DNA of 64,000 nt from Flavobacteriaceae bacterium (GTDB lineage Bacteria > Bacteroidota > Bacteroidia > Flavobacteriales > Flavobacteriaceae): NCBI GenBank assembly GCA_031277535.1, contig JAITMD010000021.1, positions 62,001 through 126,000 of the forward strand, read 5' to 3'. The notes beneath the pieces were generated by a model that was not told the origin of the DNA, did not search any database, and worked only from the letters and a program-made list of their open reading frames with translations. This document shows, piece after piece, positions 25,385 to 34,782 of this stretch; position 1 is the stretch's first letter; each line of letters opens with the position of its first letter. Made by a program: the position numbers and the translations under genes.

Positions 25385-25846
25385 TTATTCTATATTAACT
25401 CTAACAGAGGCAGGTACTAATTTAGTATAATCTCCTTTGTTTCGAAGTACATCACGTACAATACTTGAACTGATGAAAGAAGTACTGGCTGCTGTTAATA
25501 AAAATACTGTTTCAATTTTGGTTAGAAAGCGATTGGTGTGAGCAATTGCTTTTTCAAATTCAAAATCCGCAGGATTGCGTAGTCCTCTAAGAATAAATTG
25601 AGCATTTTGTTTAATACAGAAATCAGTGGTTAAACCTTCATAGGTTACAACTTTGATTTTTGGTTCATCTTTAAAAGCGTCCTCTATAAATTTTTTGCGT
25701 TGTTCTAAAGAGAACATATACTTTTTATCAGAGTTGACACCAATTGCGACTATAATTTCATCAAATAAAGGAAGTGCTCGATTTATGATATCGTAGTGAC
25801 CATTGGTTATTGGATCAAAAGAACCTGGAAAAACGGCTTTTCTCAT
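25385..25846 (-). CDS. coaD: Phosphopantetheine adenylyltransferase
   Basis: The 153-residue enzyme carries the nucleotidyltransferase motif PGSFDPITNGHYDI (TxGH type, here NGH) at the N-terminus and SFISSSIVRDVLR near the C-terminus, both active-site elements. It makes dephospho-CoA from phosphopantetheine and ATP, the fourth step of CoA synthesis. It starts 4 bp after ddl, so the two form a minus-strand operon. Confidence 0.97.
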   Translation of the reverse strand: MRKAVFPGSFDPITNGHYDIINRALPLFDEIIVAIGVNSDKKYMFSLEQRKKFIEDAFKDEPKIKVVTYEGLTTDFCIKQNAQFILRGLRNPADFEFEKAIAHTNRFLTKIETVFLLTAASTSFISSSIVRDVLRNKGDYTKLVPASVRVNIE

Positions 25847-25850
25847 AATT

Positions 25851-26834
25851 TTATTTGTTGTGTTTAGCTAATGCTAATGTAATTGCATTATCAAATAAAT
25901 CTGTTAATGGTATATTAGCTTCTTTCGCCTGTTTAGGTAATATACTTTCTGTTGTTAATCCTGGTACTGTATTCATTTCTAATAAAAATGGTTCTCCATT
26001 TACTATAATGAATTCACTTCTTGAAAAACCATCCATTCTTAGAATAGTATAAATGCGTGCAGCAGTTTCTTCGATTTTAATACGCGTTACATCATCTATT
26101 CGAGCAGGTGTTATTTCTTGAGATTTACCAAGATATTTTGCCTCATAATCGAAGAAGTCATTTTCAGAAACAATTTCTGTCATTGGTAAAACAGTTATTT
26201 TACCACGGTAATTAATGACACCTACAGAAACTTCTGTACCATCTAAGAAGCTTTCAATAATTATTTCGTTATCTTCCTTGTAAGCAGTTGTAATTGCTTG
26301 TAGTAATTCTTCTTCTGTTTTTGCTTTAGAGATACCAAAGCTTGAGCCAGATCTATTTGGTTTGACGAAACAAGGTAATCCTACTTTTTCTATAATTTGT
26401 TCACTATCTATAGCGTCTCCTTCATTTAAGTAGTAAGAAACAGCTGTTTGAATTCCATATGGCTTTAAAACTGATAGCATATCTCTTTTATTCATGGTTA
26501 ATGCAGCCTGATATGCATTACAAGAAGTATGAGGCATGTGTATTAGTTCAAAATACGCCTGTAGTGTACCATCTTCTCCAGGAGTTCCATGTATTGCATT
26601 AAAAACAACATCAAAAGTTATTTTTGTTCCATTAACAGTTGTAGAAAAATCGTTTTTATCTATAGTAAACTCTTCTTTGTTATCATTTACATATACCCAT
26701 TTATCTTTAAAAATATGAATGCGAAATGCATTATATTTTGAACGATCTAAGGTTTGATAAACTACTTCTCCACTTGTTAGGGATATCTCAAATTCACTTG
26801 AGTATCCACCCATTACAATAGCTACGTTTTTCAT
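25851..26834 (-). CDS. ddl: D-alanine--D-alanine ligase
   Basis: A 327-residue ATP-grasp ligase. The N-terminal MGGYSSEFEISLTSG, the central NAIHGTPGEDGTLQAYFE (HGxxGEDG), the ATP-binding CFVKPNRSGSSFGISK and the C-terminal FLLEMNTVPGLTTESILP are all family motifs. It makes the D-Ala-D-Ala dipeptide for peptidoglycan in the cytoplasm. It is divergent from the PASTA gene, as I recall from other flavobacteria. Confidence 0.97.
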   Translation of the reverse strand: MKNVAIVMGGYSSEFEISLTSGEVVYQTLDRSKYNAFRIHIFKDKWVYVNDNKEEFTIDKNDFSTTVNGTKITFDVVFNAIHGTPGEDGTLQAYFELIHMPHTSCNAYQAALTMNKRDMLSVLKPYGIQTAVSYYLNEGDAIDSEQIIEKVGLPCFVKPNRSGSSFGISKAKTEEELLQAITTAYKEDNEIIIESFLDGTEVSVGVINYRGKITVLPMTEIVSENDFFDYEAKYLGKSQEITPARIDDVTRIKIEETAARIYTILRMDGFSRSEFIIVNGEPFLLEMNTVPGLTTESILPKQAKEANIPLTDLFDNAITLALAKHNK

Positions 26835-26935
26835 ACTTGAAAATGTTTTGTTCTTCGGTCTTTGTTCTTTTTTACCCGAATAGTTTCAAACAAAATTATA
26901 ATAAAACAGACAAACAAAAAATGTTTTCGATTTTA

Positions 26936-26943
26936 TATCTTTG
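26936..26943 (+). promoter_or_regulatory. -7 box for the PASTA-rluD unit
   Basis: Perfect TATCTTTG 16 bases before ATG 26960; no clear TTG at the -33 distance. Confidence 0.4.
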
Positions 26944-26959
26944 CTAAAAATCTTTTAGG

Positions 26960-27595
26960 ATGAAATTAATGAATTTTTTTAAGACCAAGGAATTTATCGT
27001 GTCTTTAGTTGCTGCTATAATAATAAGTATAGTTGGTGTTTTTTTAGCAATGAAATGGTTGAAGATCACAACAAATCATGGACAAAAAATAGAAGTACCT
27101 TCTTTAGTGAAATTAGATACCAATCAAGCAACATCTTTATTAGAGTCAAAGGAGTTGGAGTTAGTGATATTAGACACTTTAGATTTTGATAAAAACTTTC
27201 CTCCATTAGCTATTGTTGAGCAAGATCCAGTACCTGGAACTGCTGTAAAAGAAAATAGAAAGATTTATGTGAAAATTAATGCTTCAGGATTTGGGTATAT
27301 CAAATTACCAAAGTTTGAAGAAATGACTTATAGACAAGCATTAGCAACATTAAAGTCTTTAGGGTTAAGAGAAGGAGTAGTTACTTATAGAACATTTATA
27401 GGTAAAGATGTTGTTTTAGAAGCTTATAATGATGGTCAGAAGATAAAAGGAGGAGATCAAATCAAGAAGAATTCACGTATTGATTTTGTTTTAGGAGATG
27501 GTAAAGCAGGATTGTCTGAGGAGCAACTTGATGAAGCTCCTGAAGTTGATCTACCTAAAAATGAGACTCCTGTAGAGAATGAATTTGATTTTTAA
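26960..27595 (+). CDS. PASTA-domain membrane protein
   Basis: The 211 residues have a single N-terminal membrane anchor (about 12-30). Two to three PASTA repeats follow, the first with VPSLVKLDTNQATSLLESKELELVI and VEQDPVPGTAVKENRKIYV, the second with KLPKFEEMTYRQALATLKSLGL, then an acidic tail. PASTA domains bind peptidoglycan fragments in Gram-positive kinases; here there is no kinase, and the role in this phylum is unclear. It is followed 10 bp later by the pseudouridine synthase gene. Confidence 0.88.
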   Translation: MKLMNFFKTKEFIVSLVAAIIISIVGVFLAMKWLKITTNHGQKIEVPSLVKLDTNQATSLLESKELELVILDTLDFDKNFPPLAIVEQDPVPGTAVKENRKIYVKINASGFGYIKLPKFEEMTYRQALATLKSLGLREGVVTYRTFIGKDVVLEAYNDGQKIKGGDQIKKNSRIDFVLGDGKAGLSEEQLDEAPEVDLPKNETPVENEFDF

Positions 27596-27605
27596 TACAA
27601 TATAG

Positions 27606-28649
27606 ATGCAAGACGAACAAGTAGAGATGTTGGATGATTTTGAAGGAGAATTATTTGAACATTATAGATTTGAAGCAGGAAAGGGACAAGCACCTCTAAG
27701 AATTGATAAGTTTTTGATGAATTTAATTGAGAATGCTACTCGAAATAAAATTCAACAGGCTGCAAATAATGGCAATATTTATGTCAATGATGTTCCTGTA
27801 AAGTCAAATTATAAGGTGAAATCAATGGATGTTATTCGTGTATTGATGAAACAGCCTCCATTTGAAAACATCATTATCCCAGAAGATATTCCTTTAGATA
27901 TCATTTATGAAGATAATGATGTATTAGTAGTAAATAAACCTGCAGGATTAGTTGTACATCCTGGACACGGTAATTATACGGGAACTTTAGTAAATGCCTT
28001 GGCTTATCATTTTGAATCAATGCCTTTGAATAGTAGTGAACGACCAGGTTTAGTACACCGCATTGATAAAGACACAAGCGGATTATTAGTTTGCGCAAAG
28101 ACTGAATGGGCAATGGCGGAACTGCAAAGACAATTTGCTGAAAAAACAACAGAGCGTGAATATATTGCTTTAGTGTGGGGAAATGTTGTAGAGGATGAAG
28201 GAACAATAGAAAGTTATATTGGACGTCACGTTAAAGATCGTATGCAAATGGCGGCTTTTGATGAGGAAGAAAAAGGGAAATGGGCTGTTACTCATTATAA
28301 AGTCATAGAACGATTGGGATATGTGACTTTAGTTTCATGTAGATTAGAAACTGGAAGAACTCATCAAATACGTGTACACATGAAGTATATTGGACATACA
28401 TTATTCAATGATGAACGATATGGAGGAAATATGATTTTGAAAGGGACTACTTTTACAAAATATAAACAATTTGTAGATAATTGTTTTAGTATTTTACCAA
28501 GACAAGCACTACATGCGCGTACATTGGGATTTGAGCATCCAATTACCAAAGAATTTTTGAGATTTAGTTGTGAGGTTCCTCAAGATATGCAAATGTGTAT
28601 TGAAAAATGGAGGGTATATGCAAGTACTTCCCGAGCAGAATTCGAGTAA
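27606..28649 (+). CDS. rluD: RluA/RluD-family 23S rRNA pseudouridine synthase
   Basis: The 347 residues have an S4 RNA-binding domain near the N-terminus (APLRIDKFLMNLIENATRNKIQQAANNG) and a pseudouridine-synthase domain with the catalytic motif GLVHRIDKDTSGLLV (Asp in RIDKDT) and GRTHQIRVHMKYIGHTLFND. It isomerises uridines in large-subunit rRNA. RluD is the closest match by layout, but RluA-family specificity cannot be read from the sequence. It is co-transcribed with the PASTA gene and ends at a terminator. Confidence 0.88.
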   Translation: MQDEQVEMLDDFEGELFEHYRFEAGKGQAPLRIDKFLMNLIENATRNKIQQAANNGNIYVNDVPVKSNYKVKSMDVIRVLMKQPPFENIIIPEDIPLDIIYEDNDVLVVNKPAGLVVHPGHGNYTGTLVNALAYHFESMPLNSSERPGLVHRIDKDTSGLLVCAKTEWAMAELQRQFAEKTTEREYIALVWGNVVEDEGTIESYIGRHVKDRMQMAAFDEEEKGKWAVTHYKVIERLGYVTLVSCRLETGRTHQIRVHMKYIGHTLFNDERYGGNMILKGTTFTKYKQFVDNCFSILPRQALHARTLGFEHPITKEFLRFSCEVPQDMQMCIEKWRVYASTSRAEFE

Positions 28650-28658
28650 TGAATATAT

Positions 28659-28691
28659 AAAAGGTTATAGTTAATTCTATAACCTTTTTTT
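28659..28691 (+). terminator. Terminator of the PASTA-rluD unit
   Basis: Stem AAAAGGTTATAG/CTATAACCTTTT with a 6-base loop, then a T run, 10 bp past the stop codon. Confidence 0.88.
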
Positions 28692-28850
28692 GTTAACTGA
28701 AAATTTTATAAAAGAGTTCGTTTCACAGGATCAATCAAAGAAAAAATAGTAGTTAAACATTTCTGGATTGTAGAATTATAATTAGCTTCTTTGTTTTGTG
28801 TAATATAGTACGTTAAAATTAGGGGGTAGATAATGAAAAATAATTAAAAC

Positions 28851-28884
28851 TTGTTTATATACCCAAATAAAATTGTTTACTTTG
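28851..28884 (+). promoter_or_regulatory. Possible tilS promoter
   Basis: TTG (28851-28853), a 23-base spacer, then TTACTTTG (28877-28884), one base off TAnnTTTG, 17 bases before ATG 28901. Confidence 0.35.
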
Positions 28885-28900
28885 AGGCTTTTAAAATAAA

Positions 28901-30214
28901 ATGGAGATTGAATTTCAACAACATATTAAGAATAAATTCCCTTACTTGTTAGATGAAACTGTTCTATTAGCAGTTAGTGGTGGTGTAGATAGTGTCGTTT
29001 TATTGCACTTATGTTGTCAGATGAAGATGAAGGTTGTAGTTGCTCATTGTAATTTTCATCTAAGAGAAGAGGAAAGCGATGGAGATCAGCTTTTTGTAGA
29101 GCAATTGGCTGCAAACTTAAAAGTACCTTGTTATGTAGCACATTTTAATACAGAGGAATATGCTTCAGCAAACAAAGTTTCTATTCAAATTGCAGCAAGA
29201 GAATTGAGATATAAATGGTTTGATGAGTTATTACAAGAAAGAAAATTGAATAAGTTGTTGGTAGCTCATCATTTAGATGATTCGATGGAGACTTTTTTAA
29301 TTAACTTTTCTCGAGGAACTGGTCTTGAGGGGTTATTGGGAATACCTGAACAGTCAAATAAATTAGTAAGACCATTATTACCATTTACAAGAGAGCAAAT
29401 TGCAAACTATGCCTTGGAGCATAAAATTGAGTGGAGAGAAGATAGAACAAATGCACAAACAAAATATCTTAGAAATAAAATAAGAAAATTAGTACTTCCT
29501 ATTTTTAAAGAAATTAATCCTCAATTAGGAGATAGTTTTAAAGATATGATTACTCATCTTCAAGATAGTTTTGAATTGAGTCAAGATGCAGCAAATATGT
29601 TTTATAAAAAAGCTGTAAAGGAAGAAGGAGGAGTAGTGATTATAGATTTAAATCTATTAATGGAGGTTAATAATCCAAGAGCTTATCTCTTCCATTGGTT
29701 ACAACCTTATGGTTTTACAGCGTGGAACGATATTGTTCACTTGTTAACGGCTCAATCAGGAAAGGTAATTTATGCCAAAGAGTATGTGCTTTTAAAAGAT
29801 AGGAGTTGTCTTTTTTTACGAAAAAGAGAATTTGATGTAGAAGAAAATAGATCTTATTTTTTGAGTGAAAATGAAGTTTTACATAGTCCATTGACTATCT
29901 CGACTGAATGTGTAAGTGCATTAGAATTAATAGGAAATAACACAACAATATATGTGGATAAGGATCAGTTGATTTTTCCACTGGAAATTAGAAAAGTACG
30001 AACAGGAGATTGTTTTTTTCCATTAGGAATGAAAGGATCTAAAAAAGTAAGTAAATTCTTTAAAGACGAAAAGTATAGTCAGTTTGAAAAGGAAGATACA
30101 TGGCTTTTATGTTCTCAAGATAAAATTGTATGGATTATTGGAAGTCGTATGGATGAACGCTTTAAGGTAAAAAATACAACTATTAACATTTTAAAAATAC
30201 AAATCAAACAATGA
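28901..30214 (+). CDS. tilS: tRNA(Ile)-lysidine synthetase
   Basis: A 437-residue N-type PP-loop ATPase with SGGVDS at 26-31, HCNFHLREEESDGDQ and AHHLDDSMETFLINFSRGTGLEGL. The C-terminal TilS domain ends with KVSKFFKDEKYSQFEKEDTWLL. It puts lysine on C34 of the CAU-anticodon isoleucine tRNA, so that AUA is read as isoleucine. The stop overlaps the dsbD start by 4 bases (ATGA), a translational-coupling arrangement. Confidence 0.95.
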   Translation: MEIEFQQHIKNKFPYLLDETVLLAVSGGVDSVVLLHLCCQMKMKVVVAHCNFHLREEESDGDQLFVEQLAANLKVPCYVAHFNTEEYASANKVSIQIAARELRYKWFDELLQERKLNKLLVAHHLDDSMETFLINFSRGTGLEGLLGIPEQSNKLVRPLLPFTREQIANYALEHKIEWREDRTNAQTKYLRNKIRKLVLPIFKEINPQLGDSFKDMITHLQDSFELSQDAANMFYKKAVKEEGGVVIIDLNLLMEVNNPRAYLFHWLQPYGFTAWNDIVHLLTAQSGKVIYAKEYVLLKDRSCLFLRKREFDVEENRSYFLSENEVLHSPLTISTECVSALELIGNNTTIYVDKDQLIFPLEIRKVRTGDCFFPLGMKGSKKVSKFFKDEKYSQFEKEDTWLLCSQDKIVWIIGSRMDERFKVKNTTINILKIQIKQ

Positions 30215-32199
30215 GGAAATTAGCTTATTTATTCCTTTTTTTAGTGTCTTTCGTTTCAGCTCAAGCACAGATGCTTGTTAACCCAGCGAAGGTTACAACT
30301 AAAATAGAGAAAAAATCAGATACTGAGTATGTGATTACTTGGGATGCTGTTGTAAAAGATGGTTGGCATATGTATTCTCAATATACAGCAGATGGCGGAC
30401 CACTACCTTTAGAATTTATATATAACAATAGTAAAGATAACTACGAATTAGTAGGAAAAGCTTCTGAAAGCCAAACAAAAACGGCTTATAATGATGTTTT
30501 TGAAGTTGATGAAACTTATTTTGTAGGACCTGTAAAATTAGTACAAGAGATAAAACTTTTGAAACCTGATGTAGAGAATATTCAAGTAGAATTGTCATAT
30601 CAAGTGTGTGAAGAAGTTTGTATCAGTCAAAGTAATCTATTTGTATATGATTTAAAATCTTTAACTGCTCAAGAAGTAAAGAATTTTGAGGATTATGAAA
30701 AAGCGAAAGTAACTACAGAGCAAGGAAAAGAGGAAACTAAAGGTAACACTGGAGTTGTTGGTAATAAGAAAGAAGAGCAAAAAGGATTGTTTACAATCTT
30801 TATAGTAGCCTTCTTTTCTGGATTTGCAGCATTACTTACACCATGTGTGTTCCCTATGATCCCAATGACAGTAAGTTTCTTTACAAAACAAAGTAAAACG
30901 CGTGCAAAAGGAATCAAAAATGCAATCATCTATGGATTGTCTATTATTTTGATTTACGTTATTTTGGGTACCATTGTTACAGCAATTTTTGGAGCAGATT
31001 CATTAAATGCATTATCTACAAATGTTTACTTCAATATTATTTTCTTCTTATTGTTAGTTGTTTTTGCAACATCTTTCTTAGGTGCATTTGAAATTATGTT
31101 ACCTAATTCATGGGCAAATAAAGTTGACTCTCAAGCAGATCGTGGAGGAATGATTGGTATCTTATTTATGGCTTTAGCTTTAGCTATTGTGTCATTCTCT
31201 TGTACTGGACCAATTGTAGGTACTTTATTGGTAGAAGCTGCTTCTAAAGGAGGAATTGCTCCAATTGTTGGAATGTTTGGTTTCTCATTAGCATTAGCAT
31301 TGCCATTTATGTTATTCGCAATGTTCCCTGGATGGTTAAACTCAATGCCTCGTTCAGGAGGTTGGTTAAATACAATTAAAGTTTCATTAGGATTCTTAGA
31401 ATTAGCATTAGCATTCAAGTTCTTGTCAAATGCCGATTTAGTATTGCAAGCACATTGGTTAGAAAGAGAAGTATTTTTAGCTATATGGATTGCAATTTTT
31501 GGAGCGTGGGCTTTTTATTTGTTTGGAAAAATACGTTTACCTCATGATAGCCCAACAGATGCTATTTCTGTAGGTAGACTATTTATGGGACTATTTGTAA
31601 CAACATTTGTAGTTTATTTAGTTCCAGGTTTATGGGGTGCTCCATTAAAAGTAATTTCTGGATTCCCTCCTCCAATGACTTATAGTGAGAGTCCTTATGG
31701 AGTTGGTGGAAAAGGAGGTAGTTCTACAGCAAGTACTGCAGAATTGCCAGAAGGAGCTAAATTAGGAGCACATGATATTGTTGCTTTTACTGATTATGAG
31801 AAAGGAATGGCTTATGCAAAAACAGTGAAGAAACCAGTGCTATTGGATTTTACAGGTTTTGCATGTGTTAACTGTCGTAAGATGGAAGACTATGTATGGT
31901 CTGATCCTGCTATAATGGCTATTTTAAAGAATGATGTTGTATTGATTTCTTTGTATGTAGATGACAAACAAGAATTGCCTGAAAGTGAACAATATATTTC
32001 TGAAACAACAGGAAAGAAAATAAAAACAATCGGTAACAAATGGAGTGATTTTCAGATGAAAAACTATCATGCAAATGCACAACCATATTACATTGTTTTA
32101 GATAATGAAGGGAACAAATTAAATGAACCAGTAGGTTATACTCCAGACGTTGAAGAGTATAAAGCTTGGTTGTTAGGAGGAGTTCAGAAAGTGAAATAA
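30211..32199 (+). CDS. dsbD: Thiol:disulfide interchange protein DsbD
   Basis: The 662-residue protein has a signal peptide (MRKLAYLFLFLVSFVSAQAQ). It is followed by an N-terminal immunoglobulin-like reductase domain with a Cys pair (YQVCEEVCISQ), eight membrane helices with a redox cysteine in TPCVFPMIPM and another in SCTGPIVG, and a C-terminal thioredoxin-like domain with ACVNCRKME. It passes electrons from cytoplasmic thioredoxin to periplasmic substrates, for instance in cytochrome c maturation. It is coupled to tilS by overlap and ends at a terminator. Confidence 0.94.
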   Translation: MRKLAYLFLFLVSFVSAQAQMLVNPAKVTTKIEKKSDTEYVITWDAVVKDGWHMYSQYTADGGPLPLEFIYNNSKDNYELVGKASESQTKTAYNDVFEVDETYFVGPVKLVQEIKLLKPDVENIQVELSYQVCEEVCISQSNLFVYDLKSLTAQEVKNFEDYEKAKVTTEQGKEETKGNTGVVGNKKEEQKGLFTIFIVAFFSGFAALLTPCVFPMIPMTVSFFTKQSKTRAKGIKNAIIYGLSIILIYVILGTIVTAIFGADSLNALSTNVYFNIIFFLLLVVFATSFLGAFEIMLPNSWANKVDSQADRGGMIGILFMALALAIVSFSCTGPIVGTLLVEAASKGGIAPIVGMFGFSLALALPFMLFAMFPGWLNSMPRSGGWLNTIKVSLGFLELALAFKFLSNADLVLQAHWLEREVFLAIWIAIFGAWAFYLFGKIRLPHDSPTDAISVGRLFMGLFVTTFVVYLVPGLWGAPLKVISGFPPPMTYSESPYGVGGKGGSSTASTAELPEGAKLGAHDIVAFTDYEKGMAYAKTVKKPVLLDFTGFACVNCRKMEDYVWSDPAIMAILKNDVVLISLYVDDKQELPESEQYISETTGKKIKTIGNKWSDFQMKNYHANAQPYYIVLDNEGNKLNEPVGYTPDVEEYKAWLLGGVQKVK

Positions 32200-32222
32200 A
32201 TTTCTTTAAATAAAATAGATAG

Positions 32223-32259
32223 AGAGTCAAAGACCTTTTGTGTCTTTGGCTCTTTTTTT
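32223..32259 (+). terminator. Terminator of the tilS-dsbD unit
   Basis: Stem AGAGTCAAAGAC/GTCTTTGGCTCT (one wobble) with a 7-base loop and a T7 run. Confidence 0.88.
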
Positions 32260-32420
32260 ATCGAAAAAAAATTATAAAGTTTATTTCTATCTTGTTTAAA
32301 GTTAATACATTTGGGTAAATTCACCTTTACAACAATCTTGGAACCCATGAAGTATTAGTATTATAATATAAATATGGTTTTCAATAAATCAGTGAATAAT
32401 CTTTAATTATAAAAGTAGTA

Positions 32421-33266
32421 ATGAAAAAGAATATATTGATAGCAGCATTCGCTATTCTAAGTTTACAGACTTATGCACAAGTGCATACTCCTCCGACAAG
32501 TACAAAAGCAGAAGTACATCAAGTAGTAGGATTAACAGATGTACGTATAGACTATTCTCGTCCTAATATGCGTGGACGTTTAGTTTTTGGTGATCTTGTT
32601 CCTTATGGAAGATTATGGAGAACAGGAGCCAATATGAATACAGTTGTTACTTTTGGTAATGATGTAGAAATAGGAGGAAAGATATTAAAGAAAGGTTCTT
32701 ATGCTATTTATACTATTCCTAAGGTTGAAGAATGGGAGGTTATCTTTTATTCAGATGTAAACAATTGGGGATTACCAGAGAAATGGGATGATAATAAAGT
32801 AGCTCTTTCAACAAAGGTTAAACCTGTCGGATCTGATCGTAGATTAGAAACTTTTACTGTAGATGTAAACAATGTAAATATTGATTATGCGGATTTAGAG
32901 ATTATGTGGGAAAAAACAATCGTACCTGTACGTTTTAAAGTACCAACGGATAATTTAGCTATGGAAACAATCAAAGAAACATTTGATGGACCTAAAGTAG
33001 TAGATTATTATGCTGCCTCTGAGTATTACTATTTGACAGGGAAAGACATGACAAAAGCTTTGAATTGGATTAATACAGCTATTGACAAATCAGGAGACAA
33101 AGTACCTTATTATTTTGTAAGACTAAAGTCGCAAATTCAAGCTAAATCAGGAGATAAAGTAGCAGCTGTCGAAACAGCTAAATTAGCTTTAGTATTAGCA
33201 GAAAAGGCTAATAATCTTGATTACGTTAAGATTAATAAAGACGCCATAAAAGAATGGTCTAAATAA
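32421..33266 (+). CDS. DUF2911 exported protein
   Basis: The 281 residues begin with a signal peptide (MKKNILIAAFAILSLQTYAQ). Then comes DUF2911, recognised by VGLTDVRIDYSRPNMRGRLVFG, VPYGRLWRTGANMNTVVTFGNDVEIGG and GSYAIYTIPKVEEWEVIFY. A short C-terminal helical, TPR-like part follows. DUF2911 proteins are common in Bacteroidota and exported; their function is unknown. A possible -7 box TACATTTG at 32306-32313 would give a leader of about 100 bases. Confidence 0.9.
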   Translation: MKKNILIAAFAILSLQTYAQVHTPPTSTKAEVHQVVGLTDVRIDYSRPNMRGRLVFGDLVPYGRLWRTGANMNTVVTFGNDVEIGGKILKKGSYAIYTIPKVEEWEVIFYSDVNNWGLPEKWDDNKVALSTKVKPVGSDRRLETFTVDVNNVNIDYADLEIMWEKTIVPVRFKVPTDNLAMETIKETFDGPKVVDYYAASEYYYLTGKDMTKALNWINTAIDKSGDKVPYYFVRLKSQIQAKSGDKVAAVETAKLALVLAEKANNLDYVKINKDAIKEWSK

Positions 33267-33271
33267 GTTGT

Positions 33272-33302
33272 AAAAAGACAGCATAATGTGCTGTCTTTTT
33301 TT
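33272..33302 (+). terminator. Intrinsic terminator
   Basis: Stem AAAAAGACAGCA/TGCTGTCTTTTT with a 5-base loop and T run, 6 bp after the DUF2911 stop. Confidence 0.92.
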
Positions 33303-33314
33303 GTTTTTTCTTTT

Positions 33315-33343
33315 TTGTGGTACTTTATAATAATTTATCTTTG
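33315..33343 (+). promoter_or_regulatory. purB promoter
   Basis: TTG (33315-33317), an 18-base spacer and a perfect TATCTTTG (33336-33343). Transcription from here starts at about 33350, which excludes an in-frame start at 33317 and supports ATG 33368. Confidence 0.65.
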
Positions 33344-33367
33344 CTTTTTAACAACACAATCTATATT

Positions 33368-34717
33368 ATGCTTACAGAGTTAAACGCTATTTCCCCAATT
33401 GATGGACGTTATAGAAACAAAACAAAATCATTAGCAGCTTACTTTTCAGAAGAAGCTCTAATTAAGTACAGAGTTTTAGTTGAAGTGGAATATTTTATAG
33501 CTTTATGTGAGCATGAAATACCACAATTAGCAGCCGTTTCAGAACAAGTTTTTCCAAGTCTTAGAAAATTATACGAAGATTTTTCTACTGAAGACGCTCT
33601 TTGGATTAAAGAGAAAGAAAAAATAACGAACCATGATGTAAAAGCTGTTGAATATTTTATCAAAGACGCTTTTGATAAATTAAACTTACAAGAGTACAAG
33701 GAATTTATCCATTTTGGATTGACTTCTCAAGATATTAATAATACATCAATTCCTTTATTGACAAAAGAAGCACATAAAGATGTGTATATGCCTTTGTTGA
33801 TTCAATTAGTAGATAAGTTAAAAGAACTAAGCTTGGAATGGAAAGATATTCCAATGTTGGCACGTACACACGGACAACCAGCTTCTCCAACGCGTTTAGG
33901 AAAGGAAATTTATGTGTTTGTAGAGCGTTTAGAACAACAAATGAAGTTGTTGAATGAATTGCCATTTGCAGCTAAGTTTGGTGGAGCTACTGGAAATTTT
34001 AACGCACACCATGTAGCTTATCCTTCACAAGATTGGAAACAGTTTGGAACTGACTTTGTAGAGTTAACGTTAGGTTTAAAACATTCATTTCCTACTACAC
34101 AGATAGAACATTACGATTACTTTGCAGCGTATTTTGATGCATTAAAACGCATCAATACTATTTTAATTGATTTAGATCGTGATATCTGGACTTATGTATC
34201 AATGGACTATTTCAAACAAAAGATTAAAGCAGGAGAGATAGGGTCGTCTGCTATGCCACATAAAGTAAATCCTATTGATTTTGAAAACTCTGAGGGTAAC
34301 CTTGGAATGGCAAATGCAATCTTTGAACATTTATCTGCAAAACTACCTATATCTCGTTTGCAACGTGATTTGACTGATAGTACTGTTCTGCGTAATATTG
34401 GTGTACCTGTGGGACATACAATGATTGCATTTGAATCGACATTAAAAGGGTTAAACAAATTGTTGTTGAACGAAGGGAAGTTTGCTCAAGACCTTGAAAA
34501 CAATTGGGCTGTAGTAGCAGAAGCTATTCAAACAATTTTGAGAAGAGAGGCATATCCAAATCCTTATGAGGCTTTAAAAGATTTAACACGTACTAATACA
34601 GTAATTAATAAAGAGGCAATTCATAATTTTATTGATACATTACAAGTATCTGATGATATAAAAGCAGAATTGAAACACATTACACCTGCAAACTATTTAG
34701 GAGTAGATGTATTGTAG
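33368..34717 (+). CDS. purB: Adenylosuccinate lyase
   Basis: A 449-residue member of the fumarase/aspartase superfamily. The signature loop SSAMPHKVNPIDFENSEGN is intact, together with TSQDINNTSIP and ARTHGQPASPTRLGKEI. It catalyses two steps of purine synthesis: release of fumarate from SAICAR and from adenylosuccinate. The start MLTELNAISPIDGRY is the family N-terminus; the longer frame upstream covers the promoter and is rejected. It ends at a bidirectional terminator. Confidence 0.96.
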   Translation: MLTELNAISPIDGRYRNKTKSLAAYFSEEALIKYRVLVEVEYFIALCEHEIPQLAAVSEQVFPSLRKLYEDFSTEDALWIKEKEKITNHDVKAVEYFIKDAFDKLNLQEYKEFIHFGLTSQDINNTSIPLLTKEAHKDVYMPLLIQLVDKLKELSLEWKDIPMLARTHGQPASPTRLGKEIYVFVERLEQQMKLLNELPFAAKFGGATGNFNAHHVAYPSQDWKQFGTDFVELTLGLKHSFPTTQIEHYDYFAAYFDALKRINTILIDLDRDIWTYVSMDYFKQKIKAGEIGSSAMPHKVNPIDFENSEGNLGMANAIFEHLSAKLPISRLQRDLTDSTVLRNIGVPVGHTMIAFESTLKGLNKLLLNEGKFAQDLENNWAVVAEAIQTILRREAYPNPYEALKDLTRTNTVINKEAIHNFIDTLQVSDDIKAELKHITPANYLGVDVL

Positions 34718-34740
34718 ATAATAGAATTTATTGAATAGAT

Positions 34741-34780
34741 ATAAAATAGGCTGTCCTTTTGAGACAGCCTATTTTATTAT
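34741..34780. terminator. Bidirectional terminator
   Basis: Stem ATAAAATAGGCTGTC/GACAGCCTATTTTAT with a 7-base loop between the convergent purB and ABC exporter genes. Confidence 0.92.
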
Positions 34781-34782
34781 GA

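Noticed and set aside
33317..33367. N-terminal extension of purB from an upstream in-frame start
   Set aside because: A strong promoter (TTG-N18-TATCTTTG, 33315-33343) overlaps it, and the family N-terminus begins at 33368.
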